From contig JAITKU010000201.1 in NCBI GenBank assembly GCA_031278255.1, positions 1 through 15,580 on the forward strand: a stretch of 15,580 nt of DNA, given 5' to 3'. Of this stretch, positions 6,870 through 12,478 are shown one piece after another; the first letter of the stretch is position 1; each line of letters opens with the position of its first letter. The position numbers and the translations under genes are program-made. The notes under the pieces are model-generated. The model made no database searches. It saw only the letters and a list, made by a program, of their open reading frames with translations, and had not been told where the DNA came from. This stretch comes from Eubacteriales Family XIII. Incertae Sedis bacterium. GTDB taxonomy: Bacteria > Bacillota > Clostridia > Peptostreptococcales > Anaerovoracaceae.

Positions 6870-7211
6870 ATGAGCAAGAACGGCATACTCGTAGATATGC
6901 ACTACTGCACCGGCTGTCACGCCTGCGAGATCGCCTGCAAGCAGGAAAACGGCTTCGACGTGGGAATCTGGGGCATACGGATCAACGAAATCATAACGGA
7001 AAAACCGAATTCGGACAGGGTGCATTTTGATTATCTGCCGTACTTCACGCCGCAGTGCAACCTCTGCGCCGAGCGCATAGCCTCGGGTGAGGATACGAAA
7101 CCCGCCTGCGTCAAGCATTGCGGAACGGCCTGTATGCTGTACGGCGAGATCGAGGCGCTGGCAAAGGAACTTGCGGCAAAGCCGCGCGCAATCCTGTACA
7201 GCCCCCTGTAA
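6870..7211 (+). CDS. 4Fe-4S ferredoxin-type electron-transfer subunit of the molybdoenzyme
   Basis: A 113-residue iron-sulfur protein that probably passes electrons to or from the catalytic subunit. One motif is C13-x2-C16-x2-C19-x3-C23 (YCTGCHACEIACK); the second is C63-x2-C66-x13-C80-x3-C84, with an extra C88. By the usual cross-pairing this gives two [4Fe-4S] clusters, half of what DmsB-type subunits carry. It begins with GILVDMHYC, without signal peptide or membrane segment. GGAGGGGG lies just before its ATG, 16 bp after the catalytic gene, so the two are translated together. Short partners of this type are known next to cytoplasmic clostridial molybdoenzymes, as recalled. The MITE-like element begins directly after its TAA. 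Confidence 0.9.
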   Translation: MSKNGILVDMHYCTGCHACEIACKQENGFDVGIWGIRINEIITEKPNSDRVHFDYLPYFTPQCNLCAERIASGEDTKPACVKHCGTACMLYGEIEALAKELAAKPRAILYSPL

Positions 7212-7215
7212 TTAA

Positions 7216-7373
7216 GGGTTCGTTACGGAATAAAGTTGACAAATTTGACGCAGAATTTTTTTCGTCGAGCAAGGCGCAAAACGCAGACGAACCCTAAGGT
7301 TCGGCGAGGCTTTGCAACACAGTTCGGCGGAAAAAAGGCAAGTCAAATGTCCGGTTTATTCCGTAACGAATCC
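7216..7373. mobile_element. MITE-like palindromic element between operon genes
   Basis: A 158-bp element with terminal inverted repeats. The left end GGTTCGTTACGGAATAAA (7217-7234) and right end TTTATTCCGTAACGAATCC (7355-7373) match apart from one base. The arms stay imperfectly complementary to a centre where CGAACC (7288-7293) and GGTTCG (7298-7303) flank CTAA. TAA flanks both sides (7213-7215 and 7374-7376), a possible 3-bp target duplication. The centre, ACGAACCCTAAGG, is nearly identical to the right terminus, ACGAATCCTAAGG, as if two half-elements were joined. It encodes nothing. As RNA it would form a long hairpin between the Fe-S gene and the next gene. Confidence 0.75.
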
Positions 7374-7387
7374 TAAGGAGGATTTTC

Positions 7388-7588
7388 ATGGCACAATATA
7401 CCTTTTCTTTTGTCAACAGCGAATATGAACGCATCCCTAAGGAACTGCGAAAGCAGCTCGACGGCATCTTGGCCGGCGCCGAGACCGATCCCGCCGTAAC
7501 GGAATTGGTGAGCCGGGTCTGCGACTGCGTGACGAAAGCGGTCGCGGACCTCGCGCGGTACGGCAAGGATCAACTGCGCCTCCCGTAG
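7388..7588 (+). CDS. Small protein of unknown function (66 aa)
   Basis: I do not recognise this protein. It has a textbook ribosome binding site, AAGGAGG, 7 nt before its ATG, and its composition fits the surrounding genes, so it is likely real. After a short start (MAQYTFSFVNSEYERIP) it looks mostly helical, with a CDC motif near residues 45-47 and a basic patch near the end. No signal peptide or membrane segment is evident. It follows the Fe-S subunit in the same direction, separated only by the MITE-like element, and precedes the transporter promoter. A structural, assembly or regulatory role with the molybdoenzyme is possible but unproven; it is far too short for a TorD-type chaperone. 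Confidence 0.7.
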   Translation: MAQYTFSFVNSEYERIPKELRKQLDGILAGAETDPAVTELVSRVCDCVTKAVADLARYGKDQLRLP

Positions 7589-7589
7589 C

Positions 7590-7609
7590 GCGGGGCGCCC
7601 GGTCCCCGC
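7590..7609 (+). terminator. GC-rich hairpin after the molybdoenzyme unit (weak terminator)
   Basis: GCGGGG (7590-7595) and CCCCGC (7604-7609) form a perfect 6-bp stem directly after the stop of the 66-residue gene. The bases after it, ATACTTTCT, are only moderately T-rich, so termination may be partial. The transporter has its own promoter downstream. Confidence 0.4.
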
Positions 7610-7638
7610 ATACTTTCTCCCCGGCATCTTTCCCCTCC

Positions 7639-7665
7639 CACCGCTTTAATCTTTATCAAGCGGTG
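7639..7665. promoter_or_regulatory. Upstream inverted repeat at the transporter promoter
   Basis: CACCGCTT (7639-7646) and AAGCGGTG (7658-7665) are perfect inverted copies separated by 11 bp, ending one base before the -35 hexamer. The spacing of about two helical turns between arm centres suits a dimeric regulator; a hairpin role is also possible. Confidence 0.45.
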
Positions 7666-7666
7666 C

Positions 7667-7697
7667 TTGACATTGGTATAATACCAAGCTTTATAAT
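7667..7697 (+). promoter_or_regulatory. TRAP transporter promoter with embedded palindromic operator
   Basis: A consensus TTGACA (7667-7672) and a consensus TATAAT (7692-7697) lie 19 bp apart. The spacer starts with a perfect 15-bp palindrome, TTGGTAT-A-ATACCAA (7673-7687), which itself contains a second TATAAT. TGGTnnnnnACCA-like dyads are typical of GntR/FadR-family repressors, and a site between -35 and -10 would block polymerase. No GntR gene is in the window, so the regulator is elsewhere. Confidence 0.65.
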
Positions 7698-7801
7698 ATT
7701 GTCACGGCTGTGAATCGCCGGTTGCTCGAACAAGTTTAGGGCCGGCGCGAACGGTCGCGCGGATCAACAGGTGTTTTATTGTATGTAAGGAGGAAGAAAG
7801 A

Positions 7802-8935
7802 ATGGAAAGAAGGTTGCGTTTTTTGCCTGTGCTTCTGCTGGTCTTGGCTCTGATCCTCGGGACGGTCGCCTGCGGCGGCACGGCGTCGAACAGCGGCAGT
7901 GAAGCCGACGCGGACGCGTCCGCGGAAAGCGAGACGACAGGCGACACAGAGGGCGCAAGCGCGTTCGCGGATCTTGAACCCGTACATCTCACGTTCACGA
8001 TGCACGACCCCGTGACATCGCGCATCGGCCAAGCCACCCAAGCTTGGATAGACGAGGTCGCGGCGCTGACGGACAACAAGCTGACGATTGAACTCTTCGG
8101 CAGCGGCACATTGGCGCCGGGACCCGAGGCCCTGAACTTCGTCATGGACGGCACGGCCGATATCGGCTGGCTCTACACGATGTTCTACCCGGGCCAATTC
8201 TCGCTCACGGAGGTCGTGGCGCTCCCGATGAACGGCCCGACGCACCCGGCCCAGACCGCGCAGGTGCTGTGGGATCTCTATGATGCCACGCCCGAGTTGC
8301 AGACGGAACTGTCCAAGGTTCACGTACTCCTGATGTACGGCAACCCCGTAAACTTCATTTCGACCAAGAAAGGTCCCATCAACACGCTCGCGGACATCCG
8401 GGGACTCAAGCTCCGTTGCCCGGCCGGAGCCATGACGGAGGTTATGAAGCTCTGGGGCGCAGCGCCGGAGGTGGTTCCTCCGGGGGACACCTACGATCAA
8501 TTGTCAAAAGATGTTATAGGAGGAACTTCTTGGGAGTGGCAGGGTTTGGAGGCTTTCAAACTCTATGAGCAGCTCGATTACTACATGGAAGGCATGCCCA
8601 TCTACGAGGGCGTTTTCGTGGTCGGCATGAACAACGAGAAATGGGCCGCCCTCGATCCGGCTTACCAACAGGTTCTGAGCGACACAACGGGCAAGGCCGG
8701 CTCCGTGACTTTCGGCGAGACTTTCTACAATGCGGCGCAGGAATCCAAGGCGGCCATCTTGGAGGCCGATTCGACCGCGGAGATCGTCACGCCCACGGAT
8801 GAGGCGATCGCGGAGTTTAAGACGATCGCGGACGGCTATGTTCCGATTTGGGTTTCGGAGAATACGAAAGACGGCTTCGACGCGCAGGCATACGTTGAAA
8901 AGGCCGCGGAGTTGACCGAGCAGTACAAGAGGTAA
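7802..8935 (+). CDS. dctP: TRAP transporter solute-binding lipoprotein (DctP family)
   Basis: A 377-residue extracytoplasmic receptor of a TRAP transporter, which delivers an organic acid to the DctQM permease at the membrane. Residues 1-23 are a lipoprotein signal (MERRLR, then a Leu-rich core) with lipobox TVAC, so Cys24 should be lipidated. A Ser/Ala/Asp/Glu-rich linker runs to about residue 57. The mature domain has the DctP pattern IRGLKLRCPAG, in which Arg205 is the expected carboxylate-binding residue, followed by GAAPEVVPPGDTYDQLSKDVIGG. AAGGAGG is 8 nt before the ATG. The ligand is probably a carboxylate but cannot be named. It is the first gene of the dctP-dctM-dctQ unit. Confidence 0.94.
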   Translation: MERRLRFLPVLLLVLALILGTVACGGTASNSGSEADADASAESETTGDTEGASAFADLEPVHLTFTMHDPVTSRIGQATQAWIDEVAALTDNKLTIELFGSGTLAPGPEALNFVMDGTADIGWLYTMFYPGQFSLTEVVALPMNGPTHPAQTAQVLWDLYDATPELQTELSKVHVLLMYGNPVNFISTKKGPINTLADIRGLKLRCPAGAMTEVMKLWGAAPEVVPPGDTYDQLSKDVIGGTSWEWQGLEAFKLYEQLDYYMEGMPIYEGVFVVGMNNEKWAALDPAYQQVLSDTTGKAGSVTFGETFYNAAQESKAAILEADSTAEIVTPTDEAIAEFKTIADGYVPIWVSENTKDGFDAQAYVEKAAELTEQYKR

Positions 8936-8942
8936 AACGCGG

Positions 8943-8976
8943 GCCGGGGGTTTGGGGAAACCGAACCCCCGGCTTT
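8943..8976 (+). terminator. GC-rich hairpin between dctP and dctM (partial terminator or mRNA stabiliser)
   Basis: GCCGGGGGTT (8943-8952) and AACCCCCGGC (8964-8973) form a perfect 10-bp stem, followed by TTTGATTT. It starts 7 bp after the dctP stop. The short T-run suggests incomplete termination or protection of the dctP mRNA end, which would yield more binding protein than permease. Confidence 0.55.
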
Positions 8977-9067
8977 GATTTCGCCGAATCCGTCCGGACC
9001 TCGCCCCCGCGCGCCGCGGCGACTGCGGTCCCGGCCGCGACGGCCCTTGAGCGGGCGCGGCTTTGAA

Positions 9068-9083
9068 CTCCTTTCGGAAGGAG
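9068..9083 (+). promoter_or_regulatory. Hairpin burying the dctM ribosome binding site
   Basis: CTCCTT (9068-9073) is perfectly complementary to AAGGAG (9078-9083), the Shine-Dalgarno sequence of dctM, around a TCGG loop. When folded, the ribosome binding site 9 nt before the ATG is closed. This would lower or condition translation of the permease. Confidence 0.55.
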
Positions 9084-9092
9084 CCTGACAAT

Positions 9093-10400
9093 ATGAACCC
9101 CATCGCATTGGCGATCGTGGCAATCGCCGTGTTCCTCGTGTTGATCTTCCTCGGCATGAACATCGGCTTGGCGCTGACGCTGGTCGGCACCGTCGGTTAC
9201 GCGCTTGCGGTGACGCCCGGCGCCGCCCTCGGTCTGCTGCGCTCGCTGCCCGCTTCCCAGGCCGGATCCTACGCGCTGATGGTCATACCCATGTTCATCA
9301 TAATGGGGAATTTCGCTTTCGAGGCGGGACTTTCCAAGGGCCTCTACGAGGCCTGCAACAAATGGCTGAGCCGCCTGCCCGGCAACTTGGCCTGCGGCAC
9401 GATAGCCGCCTGCGCGGGCTTCGGCGCGATCTGCGGCAGCAGCGCCGCGACCGCCGCCACCATGGGAACGATAGCGGTACCCGCCATGCGCCAATACGGT
9501 TACGCGGATCAATTGGCCACCGGCTCTGTGGCGATGGGCGGCACGCTCGGCGTCATGATCCCGCCCAGCACGATCTTCGTGGTGTACGCCGTGGTCGCGG
9601 AGGAATCCGTCGGACAACTGTTCGCCGCGGGTATCATCCCCGGCCTAATCCTTACCGTCCTGTGTATTTTTACCGTCGTCCTCCTCGTCACCGCGAACAA
9701 GAAGCTCGCGCCGCCGCCGCAAAAGACCCCGTGGATGGAGCGCTTCCTCTCATTGAGCGGACTGATCCCCGTCGTGATACTCTTCAGCGTCGTTCTCGGC
9801 GGCATGTTCTCCGGCTGGTTCACGGTGAATCAAGCCTCCGCGATCGGAGCCGCGGTCGCCTGCGCGATCACGGTCTTTCGGGGAAAATTCACATGGGCGA
9901 CCTTTAAGAAAGTAATGGCCACCTCCGTGCAGACCTCCGCCATGACTTTCCTGATCATGGTCGGCGCGGCGGTTTTTGTCACCTTCCTCAACATAACGGG
10001 CTTCCCCAAAATGCTGGCGGCGTCCATAGCCGCGTTAACGGTGTCAAAATACGTGATCATCTTGCTTATGACGCTCATCTACCTGTTGATAGGCATGATC
10101 ATGGACGAACTGCCGGCGATCATCATGACGGTGCCGATCTTCCTTCCGATCATCGAGTCGCTCGGCTACGACCCGATCTGGTTCGGCGTCTATATCGTGC
10201 TGAACTGCGAACTGGGCGCGATTTCTCCCCCCGTCGGACTCACCTGCTTCATCCTGTCCGGCATAGCGAAAGATGTGCCGCTGGGGACGATATTCCGAGG
10301 CGCCATTCCGTTCGCGGCGACGGTGTTTCTGATGATCGCGCTGATCTCCGTCTTTCCGCAGATCGCCACATTCCTGCCGGGTTTGCTGTTCAGCCGATAG
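9093..10400 (+). CDS. dctM: TRAP transporter large permease subunit (DctM family)
   Basis: A 435-residue integral membrane protein that forms the transport path of the TRAP system, driven by an ion gradient. It is hydrophobic throughout, with about 12 expected membrane segments. Family signatures are GAICGSSAATAATMG (about 119-133), GGTLGVMIPPS (about 160-170), GMIMDELPAIIMTVPIFLPI and ISPPVGLTCF near the end. The ATG at 9093 is used because AAGGAG lies 9 nt before it and the protein then begins with a membrane helix; an in-frame TTG at 9063 lies ahead of the ribosome binding site. It sits 157 bp after dctP and 24 bp before dctQ. Confidence 0.95.
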   Translation: MNPIALAIVAIAVFLVLIFLGMNIGLALTLVGTVGYALAVTPGAALGLLRSLPASQAGSYALMVIPMFIIMGNFAFEAGLSKGLYEACNKWLSRLPGNLACGTIAACAGFGAICGSSAATAATMGTIAVPAMRQYGYADQLATGSVAMGGTLGVMIPPSTIFVVYAVVAEESVGQLFAAGIIPGLILTVLCIFTVVLLVTANKKLAPPPQKTPWMERFLSLSGLIPVVILFSVVLGGMFSGWFTVNQASAIGAAVACAITVFRGKFTWATFKKVMATSVQTSAMTFLIMVGAAVFVTFLNITGFPKMLAASIAALTVSKYVIILLMTLIYLLIGMIMDELPAIIMTVPIFLPIIESLGYDPIWFGVYIVLNCELGAISPPVGLTCFILSGIAKDVPLGTIFRGAIPFAATVFLMIALISVFPQIATFLPGLLFSR

Positions 10401-10424
10401 AACACGGGGAAAGGATGCGTTGAG

Positions 10425-10967
10425 ATGTTTTTGAAAACCCAAAAATTGATGTACAGATTCGCGGACGCGATCGGCATTGTCAGTTCCGTCGGCTACATCT
10501 TCATCATCGTCCTGTGCGTGGCCGAGGTCTTTCTCGAAAAGCTCACGGGCATGCCCATACTCGGTTCGTACGAAATGATCGAACGCGCCATGATCGTCGC
10601 GGTCTTTGCGTCGTTCGCGTACGCGCAGACGAAAAAAATGCACATCAACGTCCCCATCATCCTGAACTTCTTCCCGCGCGCGGCGAAGCTTTTGTCCCTC
10701 GGCGCCATGAGCGCGATCGCGACGGGCGTGGCTTTCTTCGTGGGCTACGCCGCCTGGACGCAATGCCTGACGGCGAAGAGCATGAACCAAATAACCGGCA
10801 TCCTCCACATCCCGCTCTACCCTTTCTACTTCGCGGAGTCCGTGGCAATGATCATATTCGGGCTGATACTGATCCTCGATACGATCATGGTGTTCCTGTC
10901 GCTGAAAGACAGGGAAACAGAGAAGCGGACGCTGACCGACTACGGAATACGCCCCGCCAAACGCTGA
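10425..10967 (+). CDS. dctQ: TRAP transporter small permease subunit (DctQ family)
   Basis: A 180-residue membrane protein, the small permease component that pairs with DctM. Four hydrophobic segments are visible, at about residues 14-36, 52-68, 88-110 and 131-155. The E-x2-ER-x9-F-x2-FAYAQTKKMHINV region is the characteristic DctQ stretch. GGAAAGGA precedes the ATG. Here it follows dctM, whereas P-Q-M is the commoner order. The tail of about 20 residues is charged. The transcription unit ends before the convergent exonuclease gene, with no clear terminator in the 57-bp gap. Confidence 0.92.
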   Translation: MFLKTQKLMYRFADAIGIVSSVGYIFIIVLCVAEVFLEKLTGMPILGSYEMIERAMIVAVFASFAYAQTKKMHINVPIILNFFPRAAKLLSLGAMSAIATGVAFFVGYAAWTQCLTAKSMNQITGILHIPLYPFYFAESVAMIIFGLILILDTIMVFLSLKDRETEKRTLTDYGIRPAKR

Positions 10968-11024
10968 ACAGACCGGGCCGCAAGCGACCGGACCGCCGGC
11001 GAGCGCCTTGGCCATCGACGGTCC

Positions 11025-12026
11025 TCACCGCGCAAAGCGCGCAAGCGCGGTCCGCGTTATGCGCTTGACCAGACGGTTCATCGGTCCGTAATGCATCTTG
11101 CTTCCCTGTTTGAGCGCCAAATAACCGTCCCCGTAAGCCTCGCAGGACGCGAACTCGCCGTCGTCCGCGCCGAGTTCCCTGAGATCGACGAACACGAGGT
11201 CCTTTTCGCAGAGGCAGGGAACGCGCACGCAGAAGCTTTCCGTCTCGTTTTGGAACGATATCCGCCACGGCTCGTCAAATAGGATATAATCGAAAGGCAG
11301 CGCCTTGTATTTGCCCGAAAATTCGAGGACGCGCCTGCCGAGTTTGATGTCCGTGATCAGGGCGAGGGATTCGCCGCATTTTACGGGGAAGCCCGTATGC
11401 GCGGCGATCTCGTGCAGATCCGATCGGCCGAACACGCGCAGAATGCGCGCAAGTTGCAACAGATCGTCGCTGTTGTGCAGCAGGATGTATTGCAGGAGCT
11501 TCGGCGACTTGGAAGCCACGTATTCGTAATACAGGCGAACGCTGTCCGCGCCGGCGATGCGGTCCGTCCGCGCGTGCCCGAGACCCAGATGTGCCTCCAC
11601 CGTCTTTTGCTTCAGGTCCGGCGGCGCATCGCCGAGTACGGAATGCTTGCGAAGTACGCGATACACATCGACGCTCAGGCAATCGCCGAAAGCCGGCGGG
11701 CGCAGGCGTTTCGCAAGGCGTTCGTTCACAAAGGGGATGTCAAAGCGGTCGCCGTTGTAGCTGAACAGCACGTCCGTTTCGGACAGGGCTTCCGTGTACA
11801 GGGCAAGCAACTCGCCCTCCTCGTGTACGCCCTCCGCGAAGAACTGCCGAACGCGCACGCCGCCGCCGCAGGGGGTCAAGAGGCCCCCGAGGATGATCTT
11901 GGACCGGCCCGCGCCGAGTCCGGTCGTTTCGATATCGAATACGCCGAGACGCGCCTCGCCGAAATAAAAATCAAAGGTCTCCGAGGAATGGAACGCCTCC
12001 TCATAAACCTCGTCCGTCACATACAT
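11025..12026 (-). CDS. RNase H-fold exonuclease domain protein (YprB-like)
   Basis: A 333-residue protein with a DEDD-type 3'-5' exonuclease fold, RNase_H_2 / YprB type. Metal-binding motifs are D31 and E33 in FDIETTG, D95 in SYNGDRFDIPFV, and the third motif near HNSDDLL (184-190). It probably degrades or trims a nucleic acid in the cytoplasm; the substrate is unknown. Residues after about 200 form an additional domain I do not recognise. The frame runs back to 12161, but the ATG at 12026 begins MYVTDEVYEE close to the fold and has GGAG 9 nt upstream, and the extension would translate a perfect hairpin. It is convergent with dctQ. Confidence 0.85.
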   Translation of the reverse strand: MYVTDEVYEEAFHSSETFDFYFGEARLGVFDIETTGLGAGRSKIILGGLLTPCGGGVRVRQFFAEGVHEEGELLALYTEALSETDVLFSYNGDRFDIPFVNERLAKRLRPPAFGDCLSVDVYRVLRKHSVLGDAPPDLKQKTVEAHLGLGHARTDRIAGADSVRLYYEYVASKSPKLLQYILLHNSDDLLQLARILRVFGRSDLHEIAAHTGFPVKCGESLALITDIKLGRRVLEFSGKYKALPFDYILFDEPWRISFQNETESFCVRVPCLCEKDLVFVDLRELGADDGEFASCEAYGDGYLALKQGSKMHYGPMNRLVKRITRTALARFAR

Positions 12027-12073
12027 CGCAGTACGCTCCGCCACGGGATTCCCGGCGCGAAAAACGCCGTATA

Positions 12074-12109
12074 AACAAGATAAGCTGCAGGGGTGCAGCT
12101 TATCTTGTT
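12074..12109. other. Perfect 16-bp hairpin in the exonuclease leader
   Basis: AACAAGATAAGCTGCA (12074-12089) and TGCAGCTTATCTTGTT (12094-12109) pair perfectly around GGGG. On the minus strand it lies in the leader of the exonuclease gene, followed by a T-rich but interrupted stretch. It may be an attenuator, a weak bidirectional terminator or a protein-binding dyad. Confidence 0.6.
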
Positions 12110-12167
12110 CAAAAGGGGTATTGGGATTAGAGATTAATGAGGTTATTAGGGGGATAACCACGCTTCT

Positions 12168-12196
12168 ATTATATATAGCCTTTTATCAAAAATCAA
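12168..12196 (-). promoter_or_regulatory. Promoter of the exonuclease gene
   Basis: On the minus strand TTGATT (12191-12196) and TATAAT (12168-12173) are exactly 17 bp apart in AT-rich DNA. Transcription would start near 12161, leaving a leader of about 135 nt that includes the 16-bp hairpin. Confidence 0.65.
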
Positions 12197-12257
12197 GTAT
12201 TGATTGAAAATTTCCACAATAAAAATTATTTTTTGTATGCGCGTGTTGTGTTCGGAG

Positions 12258-12313
12258 CCGTTTTTATTGTATAATAGCCGAAGAACGAGGCTATTATATT
12301 TAAATGCCGTGCG
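12258..12313 (+). repeat. Promoter-bearing direct repeat, copy A
   Basis: This copy begins CCGTTTTTATTG, carries TATAAT at 12270-12275 and ends AAATGCCGTGCG. Within it TATAATAGCC (12270-12279) and GGCTATTATA (12289-12298) form a perfect 10-bp inverted repeat with a 9-bp spacer. A weak TTGTGT lies 18 bp before the TATAAT. Copy B lies about 118 bp downstream. Confidence 0.75.
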
Positions 12314-12316
12314 ATT

Positions 12317-12335
12317 TTTTCGCCTTTGGCGAAAA
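12317..12335. repeat. Small hairpin between repeat copies
   Basis: TTTTCGCC (12317-12324) and GGCGAAAA (12328-12335) pair perfectly around TTT. It is the apex of a larger fold-back in which GCCGTGCG on one side faces CGCACATGGC on the other, consistent with copy A plus its inverted remnant forming one palindromic element. Confidence 0.6.
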
Positions 12336-12347
12336 CGCACATGGCGG

Positions 12348-12393
12348 ATTATACAATAAACTGCTCCGCTTCGCGCTCCGTTTATTGTATAAT
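12348..12393. repeat. Inverted repeat linking the remnant and copy B
   Basis: ATTATACAATAAAC (12348-12361) is the exact reverse complement of GTTTATTGTATAAT (12380-12393), with 18 bp between. The left arm is a reversed, shortened copy of the repeat unit; the right arm is the beginning of copy B and includes its TATAAT. Confidence 0.75.
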
Positions 12394-12445
12394 AGCCGAA
12401 GAACACGGCTATTACAACACGGCTATTATATTTAAATGCCGTGCG
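12378..12445 (+). repeat. Promoter-bearing direct repeat, copy B, upstream of purB
   Basis: Copy B repeats copy A, with TATAAT at 12388-12393, but contains a 14-bp tandem duplication: ACACGGCTATTACA (12403-12416) followed by ACACGGCTATTATA (12417-12430). It ends AAATGCCGTGCG 34 bp before purB. The TATAAT is a plausible -10 for purB, but there is no good -35 upstream of it. Confidence 0.7.
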
Positions 12446-12478
12446 GTTTCAGCGCTTCCACGGATACGGGAGAGACGG

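Larger units (their letters stand above)
12197..12478. other. AT-rich gap between divergent exonuclease and purB genes, filled with repeats
   Basis: The whole gap between the two start codons is 452 bp. Its left part holds the exonuclease leader and promoter; from about 12258 it consists of two direct repeat copies and inverted repeats that also supply TATAAT sequences for purB. No gene is credible here; the in-frame extension of purB to 12326 only reflects stop-free repeat DNA and lacks a ribosome binding site. Confidence 0.6.

Noticed and set aside
10989..11024. Terminator between dctQ and the exonuclease gene
   Set aside because: GGACCG/CGGTCC can pair across 24 bp but there is no T-run on either strand, so I do not call it.
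12027..12161. N-terminal extension of the RNase H-fold protein
   Set aside because: It would translate the perfect hairpin and begins right at the predicted transcription start; 12026 has a GGAG site.
12258..12445. CRISPR array
   Set aside because: Only two full copies, unequal in length, with inverted copies between them; no regular spacers and no cas genes.
12326..12478. N-terminal extension of PurB
   Set aside because: It runs through the palindromic repeats without a ribosome binding site; the PurB N-terminus starts at 12479.
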